A DNA stretch of 64,000 bases from an uncultured Alphaproteobacteria bacterium (GCA_944391685.1 CALXUM010000005.1:1-64000), one strand, 5' to 3'. Numbered from the stretch's first letter, positions 53,364-63,370 are shown. Made by a program: numbers and translations. Notes: generated by a model from the sequence alone, not told the origin.

Positions 53364-55814
53364 ATGAAAAAATTTGGGCTTTTATTTATTGTTTTTAATC
53401 TCTTTTTTATGGCTTTTATATCTATTGCCAATGCAAAAGATGCACAATCAGTTAATGTTATTGCGTCTGATCTAAGTTATACAGAAGTAAGCAACTCTCT
53501 CAAAGATATGGAAACCAAAATAAAGGCAGAAAAAGTTTCGGCAGCCGATTTAACGACATATGTCGACTATATAAACGATATTCGATCACGTCTTATGACA
53601 AGTAAAAAAAATATTGAAAATGACATAAAATTTGTTGAAAAAAGGATTGAAGCTTTAGGAGCCGCACCGGCAGATGGCAATGAGGTAGGAATAATTGCTC
53701 AAAAGAGAAAGGAATTTAATCAAGAGTTGGCCAACGAAAAAGCCCGTATTTCTGAAGCAGATATTTTGCTTACCAAACTTGATGAAATAGACTTAATGAT
53801 TTTTAATATCAGGAACCAAGAGCTTTGGGGCAATTTATTGGTAGGAGGAGAGCCATTAGTATATCCGGTTCATTTTCTGCATTCTACAAAGCTTTTTTTA
53901 GGAATGGTTATCGACATTGTCGAATCACCTTATCAATGGTATGAAAAGCTTACACCGGAACAAAAAAATACCGTTCATAAAAAATTGATTCCCATTTTCT
54001 TTATTGTTGCTTTTATATCTTGGGTTGGTTGGTTCTTAAGAAAATTTATTATTCGTCGTCTTGGCTACCGTGCAGATGTTGAACATCCTCGCTTTGGTAG
54101 CAAAATCTTAGCAGCAATAGCTGTTTGGGTTGCTTATGGGGTAATTCCTACATTAATAATCGGATTTTTTATTGCCTGGATAATGAGTGGTAAAATTCTT
54201 ACATCTGGATTCTTTGGTTTAGCCTTAAATAGCTTTTTGTTTTATTCTCTATATGTTATTATGGGCAGAGCCATTTGCCGAGTTATATTAACTCCTTATA
54301 ATGAAAAATGGCGTCTGATAAACATATCGACCGAAAAGGCCAAAAGGGTCACAAAGGCTCTGTATGTATTTGTATTCTTAACAGGTATTTTATCTTATTT
54401 TATTCATATAGTAAAAGTTCATAACTATCCGATAGAACTTATGACTTATTTGGTTGCCATATCATCGGTAGTTAAAACTTTTTGTATTGTTTGGATTATC
54501 CACCGCTTTTTCTGGGATGGAGATTCTGATACAGATGATGAAGAAGATGATGAAGAAAACGAAGAGGATGCTGATAATAATGATGATAACCTCGTTTTTC
54601 AGGTTAATTTCTTCACATTCTTATATGCTCTTATAATTTTAAGTATGGCCGTATTCGGTTATCCATATTTGGCAAGCTTTATTACTACCAGAATCATCTT
54701 TTCAGTATTGTTAGTTGGAATATTCATAGGTTTTCGTAAAATAATTTATGAAGCATTACATCGGTTAATGGTCTTGCGTTTTTGGGTTAAGACTTTCCGT
54801 ATGCGTCGTAGGATGATTCGCAAAATAGATTTCTGGCTTGGTATAATAATAGATCCTCTTCTTGTATTAGGTGGAATATTTTTCCTTTTGGCCTTATGGG
54901 GAATGCCGGCTGATATATTAAGGGGTATTGTCTACAAACTTTTTACAGGGTTTACCGTAGGGGGGATTCGGGTATCTTTAATCTCAATTATCCTTGGAAT
55001 AGCCGTATTTTTTATTGCCATAGCAATTGTTAGAATTTTACGCAACCGAATAGAGAATAATATTCTTGCTCGTATGGAAATAGATGAGGGAACCAGACAT
55101 TCCTTAGCTGCCGGTTTTTCATTTTTGGGTTATGTAGCTTCAGCCCTGCTGGCAATAGCGATTATGGGTGGAAACTTAAACAACGTTGCCTTGGTAGCCG
55201 GTGCTCTTTCCGTTGGTATCGGTCTTGGTTTACAAAACATAGTTAATAACTTTGTTTCCGGTATAATTTTATTATTTGAACGTCCGGTCAAGGTTGGTGA
55301 CTGGGTTGTCATAAATGGTGAAGAAGGAAAAATTAAACAAATTAATATCCGTGCAACCGAGGTTGAAACTTTTAATCGAGCCAGCGTTATTATTCCCAAT
55401 GCAACGTTACTCTCTACCTCGGTTACCAATTTAACTCACGGCAATAATTGGATGCGTTTTAAGGTTGCGGTTGGTGTGGCATATGGTTCAGATGTTGAAA
55501 AAGTAAAACAAATCTTATTGGAAGTTGCCGCTAACAATAAAAAAGTATTAAAAAAGCCGGAGCCTTATGTCTTGTTCCAGGATTTTGGAGCCAGTAGTTT
55601 AAATTTTGAACTTCGTGGTTATTCAAGCGATATCTGGAGCGGTTGGACCATTCCCAGTGATTTGCGTTTTGAAATCAACAGACGCTTTATAGAGGAAGGG
55701 ATTGAGATTCCGTTTAATCAATTGGTTGTTCATACCGGGAGTGAAGTGTCAGACGCTACGGAAAATCAATTTTATGCAGCCAAGAAAAAAGAGAAAAAAG
55801 ATGCTGATAAGTGA
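53364..55814 (+). CDS. Large MscS-family mechanosensitive channel
   Basis: An 816-residue inner-membrane channel that vents solutes on hypo-osmotic shock. A signal peptide (about 1-24) is followed by a periplasmic coiled-coil (about 35-150) and a long series of helices. The MscS pore helix is GALSVGIGLGLQNIVNNF, then VSGIILLFERPVKVGDWV starts the beta domain. A very acidic loop (about 388-412, DSDTDDEEDDEENEED) faces the cytoplasm or periplasm between helices. This architecture resembles MscK/YbiO-type channels. Its C-terminus overlaps the murD start by 14 bases. Confidence 0.9.
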   Translation: MKKFGLLFIVFNLFFMAFISIANAKDAQSVNVIASDLSYTEVSNSLKDMETKIKAEKVSAADLTTYVDYINDIRSRLMTSKKNIENDIKFVEKRIEALGAAPADGNEVGIIAQKRKEFNQELANEKARISEADILLTKLDEIDLMIFNIRNQELWGNLLVGGEPLVYPVHFLHSTKLFLGMVIDIVESPYQWYEKLTPEQKNTVHKKLIPIFFIVAFISWVGWFLRKFIIRRLGYRADVEHPRFGSKILAAIAVWVAYGVIPTLIIGFFIAWIMSGKILTSGFFGLALNSFLFYSLYVIMGRAICRVILTPYNEKWRLINISTEKAKRVTKALYVFVFLTGILSYFIHIVKVHNYPIELMTYLVAISSVVKTFCIVWIIHRFFWDGDSDTDDEEDDEENEEDADNNDDNLVFQVNFFTFLYALIILSMAVFGYPYLASFITTRIIFSVLLVGIFIGFRKIIYEALHRLMVLRFWVKTFRMRRRMIRKIDFWLGIIIDPLLVLGGIFFLLALWGMPADILRGIVYKLFTGFTVGGIRVSLISIILGIAVFFIAIAIVRILRNRIENNILARMEIDEGTRHSLAAGFSFLGYVASALLAIAIMGGNLNNVALVAGALSVGIGLGLQNIVNNFVSGIILLFERPVKVGDWVVINGEEGKIKQINIRATEVETFNRASVIIPNATLLSTSVTNLTHGNNWMRFKVAVGVAYGSDVEKVKQILLEVAANNKKVLKKPEPYVLFQDFGASSLNFELRGYSSDIWSGWTIPSDLRFEINRRFIEEGIEIPFNQLVVHTGSEVSDATENQFYAAKKKEKKDADK

Positions 55815-57114
55815 TCTAAAAGATCAAAAGATATTAATTTGGGGCATGGGCAGCGAGGGAAAGTCTGTTTATGATTATCTTGCCCGTCACCAAGTTTCCT
55901 CATTTATCGAAACTTATAACGATGATGAAGGGGAATTAGGCCTAAACAAAGTCTGGAATTGTGATGTAATTATTCGCTCTCCCGGTGTCAGCATTTATAA
56001 GCAAGAAATAATAAAAGCTAAAGAAAAGGGGATTAAAATAACCTCATCTTCGGATTTGTTTTTGAATGAAATGCAAAAAAATCACCCCAAAACCAAGGTG
56101 ATTGGCATCACAGGTTCCAAGGGCAAAAGCACCAGCGTCAGCATGTTGTTCCATATGCTAAAAGAATTGGGTCTTAACGTTGCTTTAGGCGGCAACATCG
56201 GCAAGCCTTTAATTGAACTAATAGACGGCGAATATGATTATGTGGTTGGAGAGTTTTCAAGTTATCAGGCCAGTGATTTAACCGCATCGCCCAATATTGT
56301 AATGTTTACCAATTTGTTTTCGGTTCACACAGATTGGCACGGCGGGCATGAAAACTATTGCCGAGATAAGGTGCATTTAGCCGCCAATCAAAAAAAAGGT
56401 GATGTTTGCATTGTCAATCGTAACAACCAGCAACTTATAAAATATTGCCGCAATTTGCAGAGGGTAGTTTATTATGGCGGTTCTGATGAGTTTCATGCCG
56501 AAGGTAAAGATTTGTTTTATCGGCAAGAAAAGCTCATAAGCCTTGATGAGCTAAAATTAAGCGGCAACCATAATATGGACAATTTGGCCGGCGTTATGAG
56601 TATCATAAAAGAGCTCGGCCTAGATTTTAGAAAAGCAGTCGGTTACTTAAAAACATTTGAGCCTTTGCCGCACCGCTTGCAAAAGGTAGGCACGATTAAC
56701 GGTGTGCTTTTTATTAATGACAGCATCTCCACCGCACCTGAGGCTGCAATCGGAGCCATGCAAAGCTTTGATGAAAATATTGTTATTATCTCAGGCGGTA
56801 TCGAAAATAAACAAGACTATACCGACTATGCTCGCTTTATTCAGGCCAATCCTAAAGTCAAGGCTGCGATAACATTGTTTCAGTGTGGTCCGCAAATTGC
56901 CGATTCTATAAAAAAATATGTCAGCCGCAAAGATTTCAGGCTCATTGAGAGCAATGATTTAGCCCAAGGCGTAAAACAAGCTTACGATATATTAATAGAA
57001 GAGGGCGGTGGCTTGGTATTATTTTCTCCCACGGCTCCAAGCTTTGGTTATTATAAAAACTTCATGGAAAGAGGCGAACATTTCATCAGCATCGTAAAAA
57101 CACTTGCCAAATAA
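55801..57114 (+). CDS. murD: UDP-N-acetylmuramoylalanine--D-glutamate ligase
   Basis: Adds D-Glu to UDP-MurNAc-L-Ala in peptidoglycan precursor synthesis. The ATP motif is GITGSKGKST; the Mur ligase landmarks ELSS-like EFSSYQ, GNHNMDN and LPHRLQ follow, with a C-terminal INDSISTAPEA. The ATG at 55801 (MLISDLK) is used; an upstream in-frame start at 55702 lies inside mscS. The protein has 437 residues. No other mur or fts gene is beside it, unlike the usual dcw cluster. Confidence 0.92.
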   Translation: MLISDLKDQKILIWGMGSEGKSVYDYLARHQVSSFIETYNDDEGELGLNKVWNCDVIIRSPGVSIYKQEIIKAKEKGIKITSSSDLFLNEMQKNHPKTKVIGITGSKGKSTSVSMLFHMLKELGLNVALGGNIGKPLIELIDGEYDYVVGEFSSYQASDLTASPNIVMFTNLFSVHTDWHGGHENYCRDKVHLAANQKKGDVCIVNRNNQQLIKYCRNLQRVVYYGGSDEFHAEGKDLFYRQEKLISLDELKLSGNHNMDNLAGVMSIIKELGLDFRKAVGYLKTFEPLPHRLQKVGTINGVLFINDSISTAPEAAIGAMQSFDENIVIISGGIENKQDYTDYARFIQANPKVKAAITLFQCGPQIADSIKKYVSRKDFRLIESNDLAQGVKQAYDILIEEGGGLVLFSPTAPSFGYYKNFMERGEHFISIVKTLAK

Positions 57115-57141
57115 ATTTTGCTGTTGTAAAAGAAAAGCCAT

Positions 57142-57217
<76 letters not shown>

Positions 57218-57225
57218 TTTTTTAA

Positions 57226-58185
57226 TCAGCACCCGTTGAGGTGCTTTTTTTTATATTCTCTAAAAGCGTCGGTAATCATTTCCTCATCATTATATTGGGG
57301 TTGCCAATCCAAATCTTTTTTGGTTTTCGAGATGTCAATTACATAATCTTCATCGGCAATCATATATTGCTCTTTATACATAATCTCCAGTCCCATGGAA
57401 CCCAACAAAGCCAAAATAGCTTTAATTCCTTTTCCCCAAGTAGGTATAACCAAAGAATGTGATCTCACATTGCGAATAAGTCCCTGCAAAAGGTTTCTTA
57501 CTCTTGGAGGATTCTCCGACCCTAGATTATATTCATTATTAGGCACACCTTTTTGAACCGCGGCAATGGCTGCTGTTGCACAGTCTGCCACCGCCACCAT
57601 CTGATAACAATTTTTTCCGCTACCGATTGTCGGCACCGGCAAATTAAGCTCAATCAACTTAAACAGCTTTTTCAAAATTCCCAAACGACCTCTGCCAATA
57701 ATCATTCTTGGCCGAAAAATCGTAATCTTAAACCCTTTTTGCCTAAATTCTTGGCAAATATCTTCAGCAGCCTTTTTGCTTTGTCCGTAAAACCCAAATG
57801 GCTGACATGGGTGATCGGTTGTAATTGGCAAAAATTGTGGCTTACCATAAACCATATCAGTGCTGAAAAATATCATCTTATCAGCCTTATCTTGCTGCAT
57901 CTTTTCCAAAATATTGCGAGTTCCGTTTACGTTAACCTCAAAGAAAAACTCTTTTCTTCCTTTTTTAGGGACTTTATGGTGATATTGGTTAGCCGCCAAA
58001 TGAACCACAATATCGTCAGGCAAAAATTGAAAGTCAATAGGTTTTGTTATGTCTTGATAAAAATAAGGGGCCTCAAAGTCAGGTTTTTGAATATCTAAAA
58101 TAACAAAATCATCATTTTTTTCATGCAGCTGATGAGCCAGCTCTTTTCCTACGAAACCTGCTCCACCGATAATAACAAATCTCAT
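57226..58185 (-). CDS. Extended-SDR NAD-dependent epimerase/dehydratase
   Basis: Nucleotide-sugar epimerase/dehydratase family. The Rossmann motif is IGGAGFVGKELAHQL, the catalytic tyrosine is in YGQSKKAAED and the preceding Ser is in FFSTDMVYG. The ATG at 58185 (MRFVIIGG) shares one base with the stop of the SMR gene (TAATG) and is preferred to a start 45 bases upstream. The product has 319 residues. Its place after ubiA, pgpA and an SMR gene suggests it acts on a lipid-linked or nucleotide-linked sugar; the actual substrate is not shown. Confidence 0.88.
   Translation of the reverse strand: MRFVIIGGAGFVGKELAHQLHEKNDDFVILDIQKPDFEAPYFYQDITKPIDFQFLPDDIVVHLAANQYHHKVPKKGRKEFFFEVNVNGTRNILEKMQQDKADKMIFFSTDMVYGKPQFLPITTDHPCQPFGFYGQSKKAAEDICQEFRQKGFKITIFRPRMIIGRGRLGILKKLFKLIELNLPVPTIGSGKNCYQMVAVADCATAAIAAVQKGVPNNEYNLGSENPPRVRNLLQGLIRNVRSHSLVIPTWGKGIKAILALLGSMGLEIMYKEQYMIADEDYVIDISKTKKDLDWQPQYNDEEMITDAFREYKKKHLNGC
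57228..57252 (+). terminator. tRNA-Thr terminator overlapping the convergent epimerase gene end
   Basis: AGCACC (57228-57233) pairs with GGTGCT (57240-57245), followed by seven Ts. It covers the last codons of the minus-strand epimerase gene; the other strand lacks a T-run, so it only serves the tRNA. Confidence 0.85.
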
Positions 58186-58565
58186 TATACCAACTCTCCG
58201 CTTCTGGTTAAAATAAATACTCCCAAACAAATAATAAGAATACCGATAATCTTTTGCAAGGTAAGGGGTTCTTGTAGAATAAAATAAGCCAACACTGCAG
58301 TGATTATATAACCGATGCTCAAAAACGGATAAGCAATTGAAACATTAACTTTAGACAATACAACCATCCACAAAATAATGCTGATTGCATAACTGAACAT
58401 TCCGGCCAATAAATAGATATTGGTAAACACAGCCAAAATCATATTAAAAATTTGTTCTGCATTAAGACTGATCTTTCCTAGCTTCAACATTCCTTGACGA
58501 ATAAAAAGCTGAGCAAAAGCATTCAAAGCCACACTTGATAAAATAAGAGATAAATTATAAAACAT
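58185..58565 (-). CDS. SMR/EamA-type small membrane transporter (possible lipid-sugar flippase)
   Basis: A 126-residue protein of four transmembrane helices, with a Gln/Arg near the start (NAFAQLFIRQGML) and the SMR-like VSIAYPFLSIGYIITAV and ILQEPLTLQKIIGILIICLG. Small proteins of this sort include EmrE drug exporters and ArnE/F undecaprenyl-aminoarabinose flippase subunits. Its position between a polyprenyl-phosphate phosphoribosyltransferase homologue and an epimerase favours the flippase role; that is inference. Confidence 0.8.
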   Translation of the reverse strand: MFYNLSLILSSVALNAFAQLFIRQGMLKLGKISLNAEQIFNMILAVFTNIYLLAGMFSYAISIILWMVVLSKVNVSIAYPFLSIGYIITAVLAYFILQEPLTLQKIIGILIICLGVFILTRSGELV

Positions 58566-58573
58566 GATATCAC

Positions 58574-59452
58574 CTATATAATTTTAAGAAAAATAGCCAA
58601 CACATATGCCACAAACAAAATACAAGCCAACATTAATCCCTTGTCTTTAAACAAATTTTCTGTTGGATCATCTGCATCAGATGATGAATTTAGAATATAA
58701 ATATAACGAAACATTCCATACACCACAAAAATTACGCTGTAAATCAGACGATTAGTGTCAAACCTATTCAAAGTTTGTGGCTCAAGCGTATACAGTGCAT
58801 AACACATAATCGTTAATGTCGCAGTGATTATTATATATTGATTAACCATTGCTTCTGAGTACTTGGCTAAAACTTGTCTTGTATGGCTTCCGCTTTTTAA
58901 CAGTTCTGATTTTCTCTTAGTAAAACCTAAAAACAGAGCCAAAAACAATGTTGTCATAAAAATAAAGCTGGAAACCGGAACCTCAATTGCATATGCACCA
59001 GCATATACCCTCAAAATAAATCCCATTGCAATAGTCATAACATCAGCTAGAACAATGTGTTTGAGTGCAATTGAATAAAAAACGTTCAATATCACATAAA
59101 CAACTATAACGATTGCGGTCTTGTCGTTTTCCAGAATGCCGATACAGATTAAAGAGAATACCAAAATTATTCCAGCATATACCCATGCTAACAAAGGGCT
59201 AATTCTTCCGCTGGCAATTGGACGATGTTTTTTACGTGGATGCTGTGCATCTTTTTTCCGATCCATAATATCGTTTAATATATAAATGAAAGATGCTGCA
59301 AAACAAAAGGCAAAGAAAGCTAAAGTTGCATTTATATCAGAGTTATAATCAATAAATTTCAAAGAAAACAACAATGGTGCAAGGACAAAAGCATTCTTAA
59401 CCCATTGCTTAACTCTAATCAGCTTTAAAAAATCTCTTACCATACTAACCAT
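58574..59452 (-). CDS. UbiA-family decaprenyl-phosphate phosphoribosyltransferase homologue
   Basis: Polytopic UbiA-superfamily prenyltransferase. The N-terminus LIRVKQWVKNAFVLAPLLF and FIYILNDIMDRKKDAQHPRKKHRPIASG closely follow mycobacterial DPPR synthase (Rv3806c), including NDxxDxxxD. A second Asp motif is in LKHIVLADVM. DPPR synthase moves ribose-5-phosphate from PRPP to decaprenyl phosphate. The gene overlaps pgpA by 16 bases. Nearby PgpA-like phosphatase, SMR flippase and epimerase could complete a decaprenyl-phosphoryl-pentose route; this pathway is proposed, not shown. Confidence 0.85.
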   Translation of the reverse strand: MVSMVRDFLKLIRVKQWVKNAFVLAPLLFSLKFIDYNSDINATLAFFAFCFAASFIYILNDIMDRKKDAQHPRKKHRPIASGRISPLLAWVYAGIILVFSLICIGILENDKTAIVIVVYVILNVFYSIALKHIVLADVMTIAMGFILRVYAGAYAIEVPVSSFIFMTTLFLALFLGFTKRKSELLKSGSHTRQVLAKYSEAMVNQYIIITATLTIMCYALYTLEPQTLNRFDTNRLIYSVIFVVYGMFRYIYILNSSSDADDPTENLFKDKGLMLACILFVAYVLAIFLKII

Positions 59453-59925
59453 CCCGTATATGTATAAATCAAGTAAAGAACTATTGATGCATAAATTCCG
59501 GCAAACACATCATCAAGCATAACACCCCAAGCATTTAATACTTTTGTGTCAGCCCATTTTGCAGGTTGAGGTTTCCAAATATCAAACAATCTAAATAATA
59601 AAAATCCAACCAGATAAACAGACCATGCATGCAAATTGTTGTGCAAACTTTCTGCCACCAAGGCAAAAGACAAAAGTTGTCCGACAACTTCATCAATAAT
59701 TATTATTGATGGGTCATGTTTGGTGTACTTCAACACTTCTTTAGAGGCAATAACTCCGATTATAAAACTAAACAAAGCAAGAGCAATAATTCCCCATACT
59801 CCGTAAAAATAAGCAGCCGCAAAAGCAAATGGTAAAGTGGCAAAAGATCCAGCAGTTCCTGATGCAAAAGGGAAGTATCCAACTCCAAACCCACTTACAG
59901 CGGTATAACACAAAAATTTATACAT
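59437..59925 (-). CDS. pgpA: PgpA-family phosphatase
   Basis: Membrane phosphatase of the phosphatidylglycerophosphatase A family. Conserved segments are FPFASGTAGSFATLP, IIIDEVVGQLLSF, FDIWKPQPA and MLDDVFAGIYA. It has about four membrane helices over 162 residues. The standard role is dephosphorylating phosphatidylglycerophosphate. Because it overlaps the DPPR-synthase-like gene, dephosphorylation of decaprenyl-phosphoryl-ribose-5-phosphate is an alternative worth testing. The start follows the broken GtrII-like gene by three bases. Confidence 0.9.
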   Translation of the reverse strand: MYKFLCYTAVSGFGVGYFPFASGTAGSFATLPFAFAAAYFYGVWGIIALALFSFIIGVIASKEVLKYTKHDPSIIIIDEVVGQLLSFALVAESLHNNLHAWSVYLVGFLLFRLFDIWKPQPAKWADTKVLNAWGVMLDDVFAGIYASIVLYLIYTYTGWLVW

Positions 59926-59928
59926 TAG

Positions 59929-61512
59929 TTAATTCCTTCTATTTCTATTTCTTCTAATTTTTGCTTTAAGCCTATTAAGTTCTCTTTGATTTGCAACCAC
60001 AAGAATATAATTATCACTGACATATACAGAATTTCTTTGTGGCCAAGCTTCTGCTTTATTAAGAATAAAATCAGATAGCTCTCTATCCATTTTTTTATCA
60101 TATTTTTCAATTAGTTGTCCTATTTTTATGTATTCATAATGAAAAAATTCAGGATACAAAAAATTAAACACAAACATAGGTTTACCTTTAAGTTGATAAC
60201 GGAAATTCAACATTTCTCCCGATGCTTGATCATATTTATCCGGATAATATTGTTGAGAAAATCCCTGAAATACTCCGACTTGCAAATAAGTATAATCTTT
60301 TTTTGAAGAATAATTTTCATTATAAGTAATTCTATTTATCACGCTATAGTATAGCCTCATCTCATTATCAAAAGCAAGCTTCCATATTTTTTGAGCCTGT
60401 ATATCATTAACTGAGCTTATAAAAATGGCAATAACTATTAATAAATTTCCAATATTTTTAATCACAATATTGCCGTATTTCATAATTAAAGCTACACACA
60501 AAGCATAAAAATAAGTAATCCCAAAAAATTGGAGCCTAATTCCAAAAGCACTGTCAGAAGACGCCAACAAACCAGCCAATTGTGTTAAAAAGAGGGTCAA
60601 TATTCCCATTCCCATAAAAATTACAAATTTATATAAATTTAATAATGGCTTTTTAAACATTAAACGAGCAACAGAAACAATTGCAACAAGAATTATCCCC
60701 ATCAAAACAAGTTTGTATTTTTCCGTTATAAAAGGGAACGTAGTTGTAAGTAAAGCAAAAGATATACTTAAGGTATCAAGAATTTTTTGCGGTAAATCTG
60801 CAATTTCAACAAATTTTGTATTATATGCGTTAGGATCATATATTCCGTTATAGTATAAAATTTTTAATGTTATCACATATACAAAAGCACTGGCTAAAGC
60901 AACATATAAAACCCAAATATGAGAAAAGAAAGCTTTTTTACAAAACTCTTTGAATCTACCACTATCTATAAATTCAATAATTAACTTACCTAAAAAGACA
61001 ACGGCTAAAGTAGTTAATGACGGAGAGTATGCCAAAAGAGAAAATGACAAAAACAAAAAGCTGCAAATGAAATAAAGCACTTTGTTTTTGCCTCGTTCAT
61101 TTGGAATTTTATCAGCAAATATCAAAGATGATATCATCAAAAAAGGCAATCAACCAAAATTCATGGTTACATGGGCATAAAACAACCAAGATAAAGTATA
61201 TGGCTGCAACACCAAAAATAAAGCCAAAAGGATAAAAATATAAAATTTTCGAGGCAGTTGCCAATAAATTGCTAAAGCTACGGCTGAAAAAGCTAATCCG
61301 GTAAAATAAACAACATTATTTATAATAGGAAGTAATTGCCCACCAAATATCTGAGGTATAACAACGGCAGTAAAACGTCCGAGAGCCCAAAGAGTTTTCC
61401 AGCTCAATCCGCTGTATATCCAAACAAAATCATGATCTCCCCACAAAAAATGAACGGTATGATACAAGAACACAAGGTTAAGAACGATAAAAGTTATCCA
61501 AAAAGTCCTTTT
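59929..61512 (-). pseudogene. GtrII-like membrane glucosyltransferase interrupted by an in-frame TGA
   Basis: One continuous frame reads from 61512 to 59929, interrupted only by TGA at 61150-61152. The first part (after the TAG at 61513-61515) starts KRTFWITFIVLNLVFL and includes HFLWGDHDFVWIYSG and WALGRFT, the pattern of GtrII-type (Glucos_trans_II) membrane glucosyltransferases. The second part, from LPFLMISS, has about eight more helices and a soluble end. TTT-GGT-TGA-TTG would read F-G-W-L if TGA were TGG, so a single-base change explains the break. No good ATG starts the first part, since the frame is continuous with the gene upstream. Confidence 0.75.
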
Positions 61513-62202
61513 CTACAGGGGATCAATTGATTTATACTTACAAACAATAGCTTCTAACCAATCTTTAGAAAAAAATGACAAAATAGATTTAGATAAGTTT
61601 GTTTTTAAAATAATAGATTTAAGATAATTTATAACTCTAAAAATATATAAACATGCATGGTTAAAAGTTTTTTTAGTGCATTCAAATCCTCTTGCCAACA
61701 ATTTTTTACGTTGATTAAGAATAATAACTAAATAAAATAAACAAGCGCATACTAACGTCAAAAATAATTTATAAAAATTTATTTCAGACTTTCCTTTTAC
61801 TTTAAAAGGTATTTTGTTAAAGATATAAGCATTCTCATCATCCGTAGATATCTTTAAGTCTTTAGATTCCAGAAACACAACATTCTTTCCTCGAAGAGAT
61901 ATGTTCTTAACTGAACTAACTCCGTCACCAAAAATAATTTTTAATGAGCTTATTTTGTGATATGGAATAACAAAAGATATTTGGGATTTATCGGGGGATA
62001 CTTCTATGGAAAAAGAGTTTTTTGTTGTAAAAATTTTTTTGGAAGATGAACTGTAAAAAACTTCAATGTCAGATTCTGATTTAGCATTTAATGTAGCTGA
62101 AAAATCTATTACCTTATCGGTATAAAAATTATAACCGCCAAGCACAAAAATTAAGAAAATGATTCCAAACTTTATTCTAGACAACTCAACCTCCAAGAAC
62201 AT
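61513..62202 (-). CDS. Unknown two-helix membrane protein, in frame with the following GtrII-like frame
   Basis: Not recognised. An N-terminal helix (near IKFGIIFLIFVLGGYNFY), an extracytoplasmic beta-sandwich-like region of about 110 residues, a second helix (KLFLTLVCACLFYLVIIL) and a basic C-terminal tail ending FFSKDWLEAIVCKYKSIDPL. The start may be ATG 62202 or TTG 62184, which has a strong GGAGG at 5 bases. It ends at TAG 61513, after which the same frame continues into the GtrII-like sequence (KRTFWITF), so the TAG may itself be a lesion. The tail looks like the cytoplasmic start of a GtrII protein. Confidence 0.6.
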   Translation of the reverse strand: MFLEVELSRIKFGIIFLIFVLGGYNFYTDKVIDFSATLNAKSESDIEVFYSSSSKKIFTTKNSFSIEVSPDKSQISFVIPYHKISSLKIIFGDGVSSVKNISLRGKNVVFLESKDLKISTDDENAYIFNKIPFKVKGKSEINFYKLFLTLVCACLFYLVIILNQRKKLLARGFECTKKTFNHACLYIFRVINYLKSIILKTNLSKSILSFFSKDWLEAIVCKYKSIDPL

Positions 62203-62341
62203 AAACCCCACTCAACAGTTATATAAAATAAACCTAATTAACGTTCAAGAATTTTTTATCACAACCAACAGTTGATTCAACAAATTAACAGTCCTCAAAA
62301 ATATGTGAATATTTAATTTAGTTAGATAAATATATTATACT

Positions 62342-63339
62342 TTACAAAACCAAACATACTAAAGTTAAGAATAAAATGGCCAATATAACCAGTGTAAGTC
62401 TATAACAATATCTACTTATCTTAAGCTCTTTGATTTTTTTAGCCCGCTTGCTATCGTTTTCTTCTAAAACAGATAAAATCTGCTTTCTTATCTTTTTCTG
62501 TTCTGAATATATTTTCTCCAACTCATCTTTTGTAGTGTTTTTAAGTTCAGATAAAAGCTGATTATAATACTTTCTTATAGCATTTGGAGCGTTGCGCTCA
62601 TTTATATTAAGTTTCATCAAGTTATGCCTCAGTAAATCTTCTTCTTTCTTAGAAACTGAGATTTTTATTACATATTGCCATACATAAGAATGCCAATCAC
62701 TAAATAAGAAATATTTGATATCATCAGACAATACGCCATAAGGATCATTAGGCTGAGAGCCATTTTTATGCTTAGTGGTAAATTGACACTCGTCAATTTT
62801 TAATCCTGCTTCATTTAGGCTTTCGGCAATAGTCTTATAGGTAAACAAATGTATATGAGTTTCATCCAATAATCCAAGAGGAGTATACGTAAAATCATTA
62901 ACTAATAGATTAGCTTTTATACTCATATGTGCAACATTAGGTATTGACGCAATTATAAATCCATCATCTTTAACATACGTTTTTAATATTTTAAAAGTCT
63001 CTGTAGGATTATGCAAATGTTCCAAAACATCATTACAAACAATATAATCGAATTTATTTTTATATTGAGAAAAACCATCTAAGGATAGTTTATCAATATC
63101 TACTTGATATACTTCCTTATGTGGCAGTTGTTTTAGTTATTTCTACTGATACTTGATTATATTCCATGCCCATACGTTTGAGCATTTTTAGATTCTTTTA
63201 GGGCAACACCCAAATCGCCGCAAGCACATCCAACGTCTAAAACACAAGCATTATCATGCACACTTTTAACACTCATTGATCTTGGATTTACAGCATTCAA
63301 ATCAATAAGAAGCTTATATTTTTTTCCATCTTCATTCAT
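62342..63339 (-). pseudogene. SAM methyltransferase with C-terminal membrane anchor, broken by two +1 shifts
   Basis: The N-terminal part (63339 to about 63171) starts MNEDGKKYKLLIDL and has the SAM loop VLDVGCACGDLGVAL. The frame ends at TAA just after YGHG. Removing one G from GGG (63169-63171) gives YGMEYNQVSVEITKTT. Removing one C near 63124-63125 then joins HKEVYQVDIDKLS to FDYIVCNDVLEHLHNPTETF in the downstream frame. The repaired product would have about 331 residues, matching Methyltransf_23 proteins of O-antigen loci, with a C-terminal helix (YCYRLTLVILAILFLTLVCLVL). Either a pseudogene or two insertion errors. Confidence 0.8.
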
Positions 63340-63370
63340 GTCAGAACTCTTTCATACCAAAGCTATGTAT

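Noticed and set aside
59929-61152. TGA recoded as tryptophan
   Set aside because: Intact genes such as mscS and fliI end in TGA, and prfB uses TGA in its frameshift control, so TGA is a stop here.
61150-61473. Separate 107-residue gene starting at GTG 61473
   Set aside because: The frame is open upstream to the TAG at 61513 with membrane-helix sequence, and continues in frame past the TGA, so it is part of a larger broken gene.
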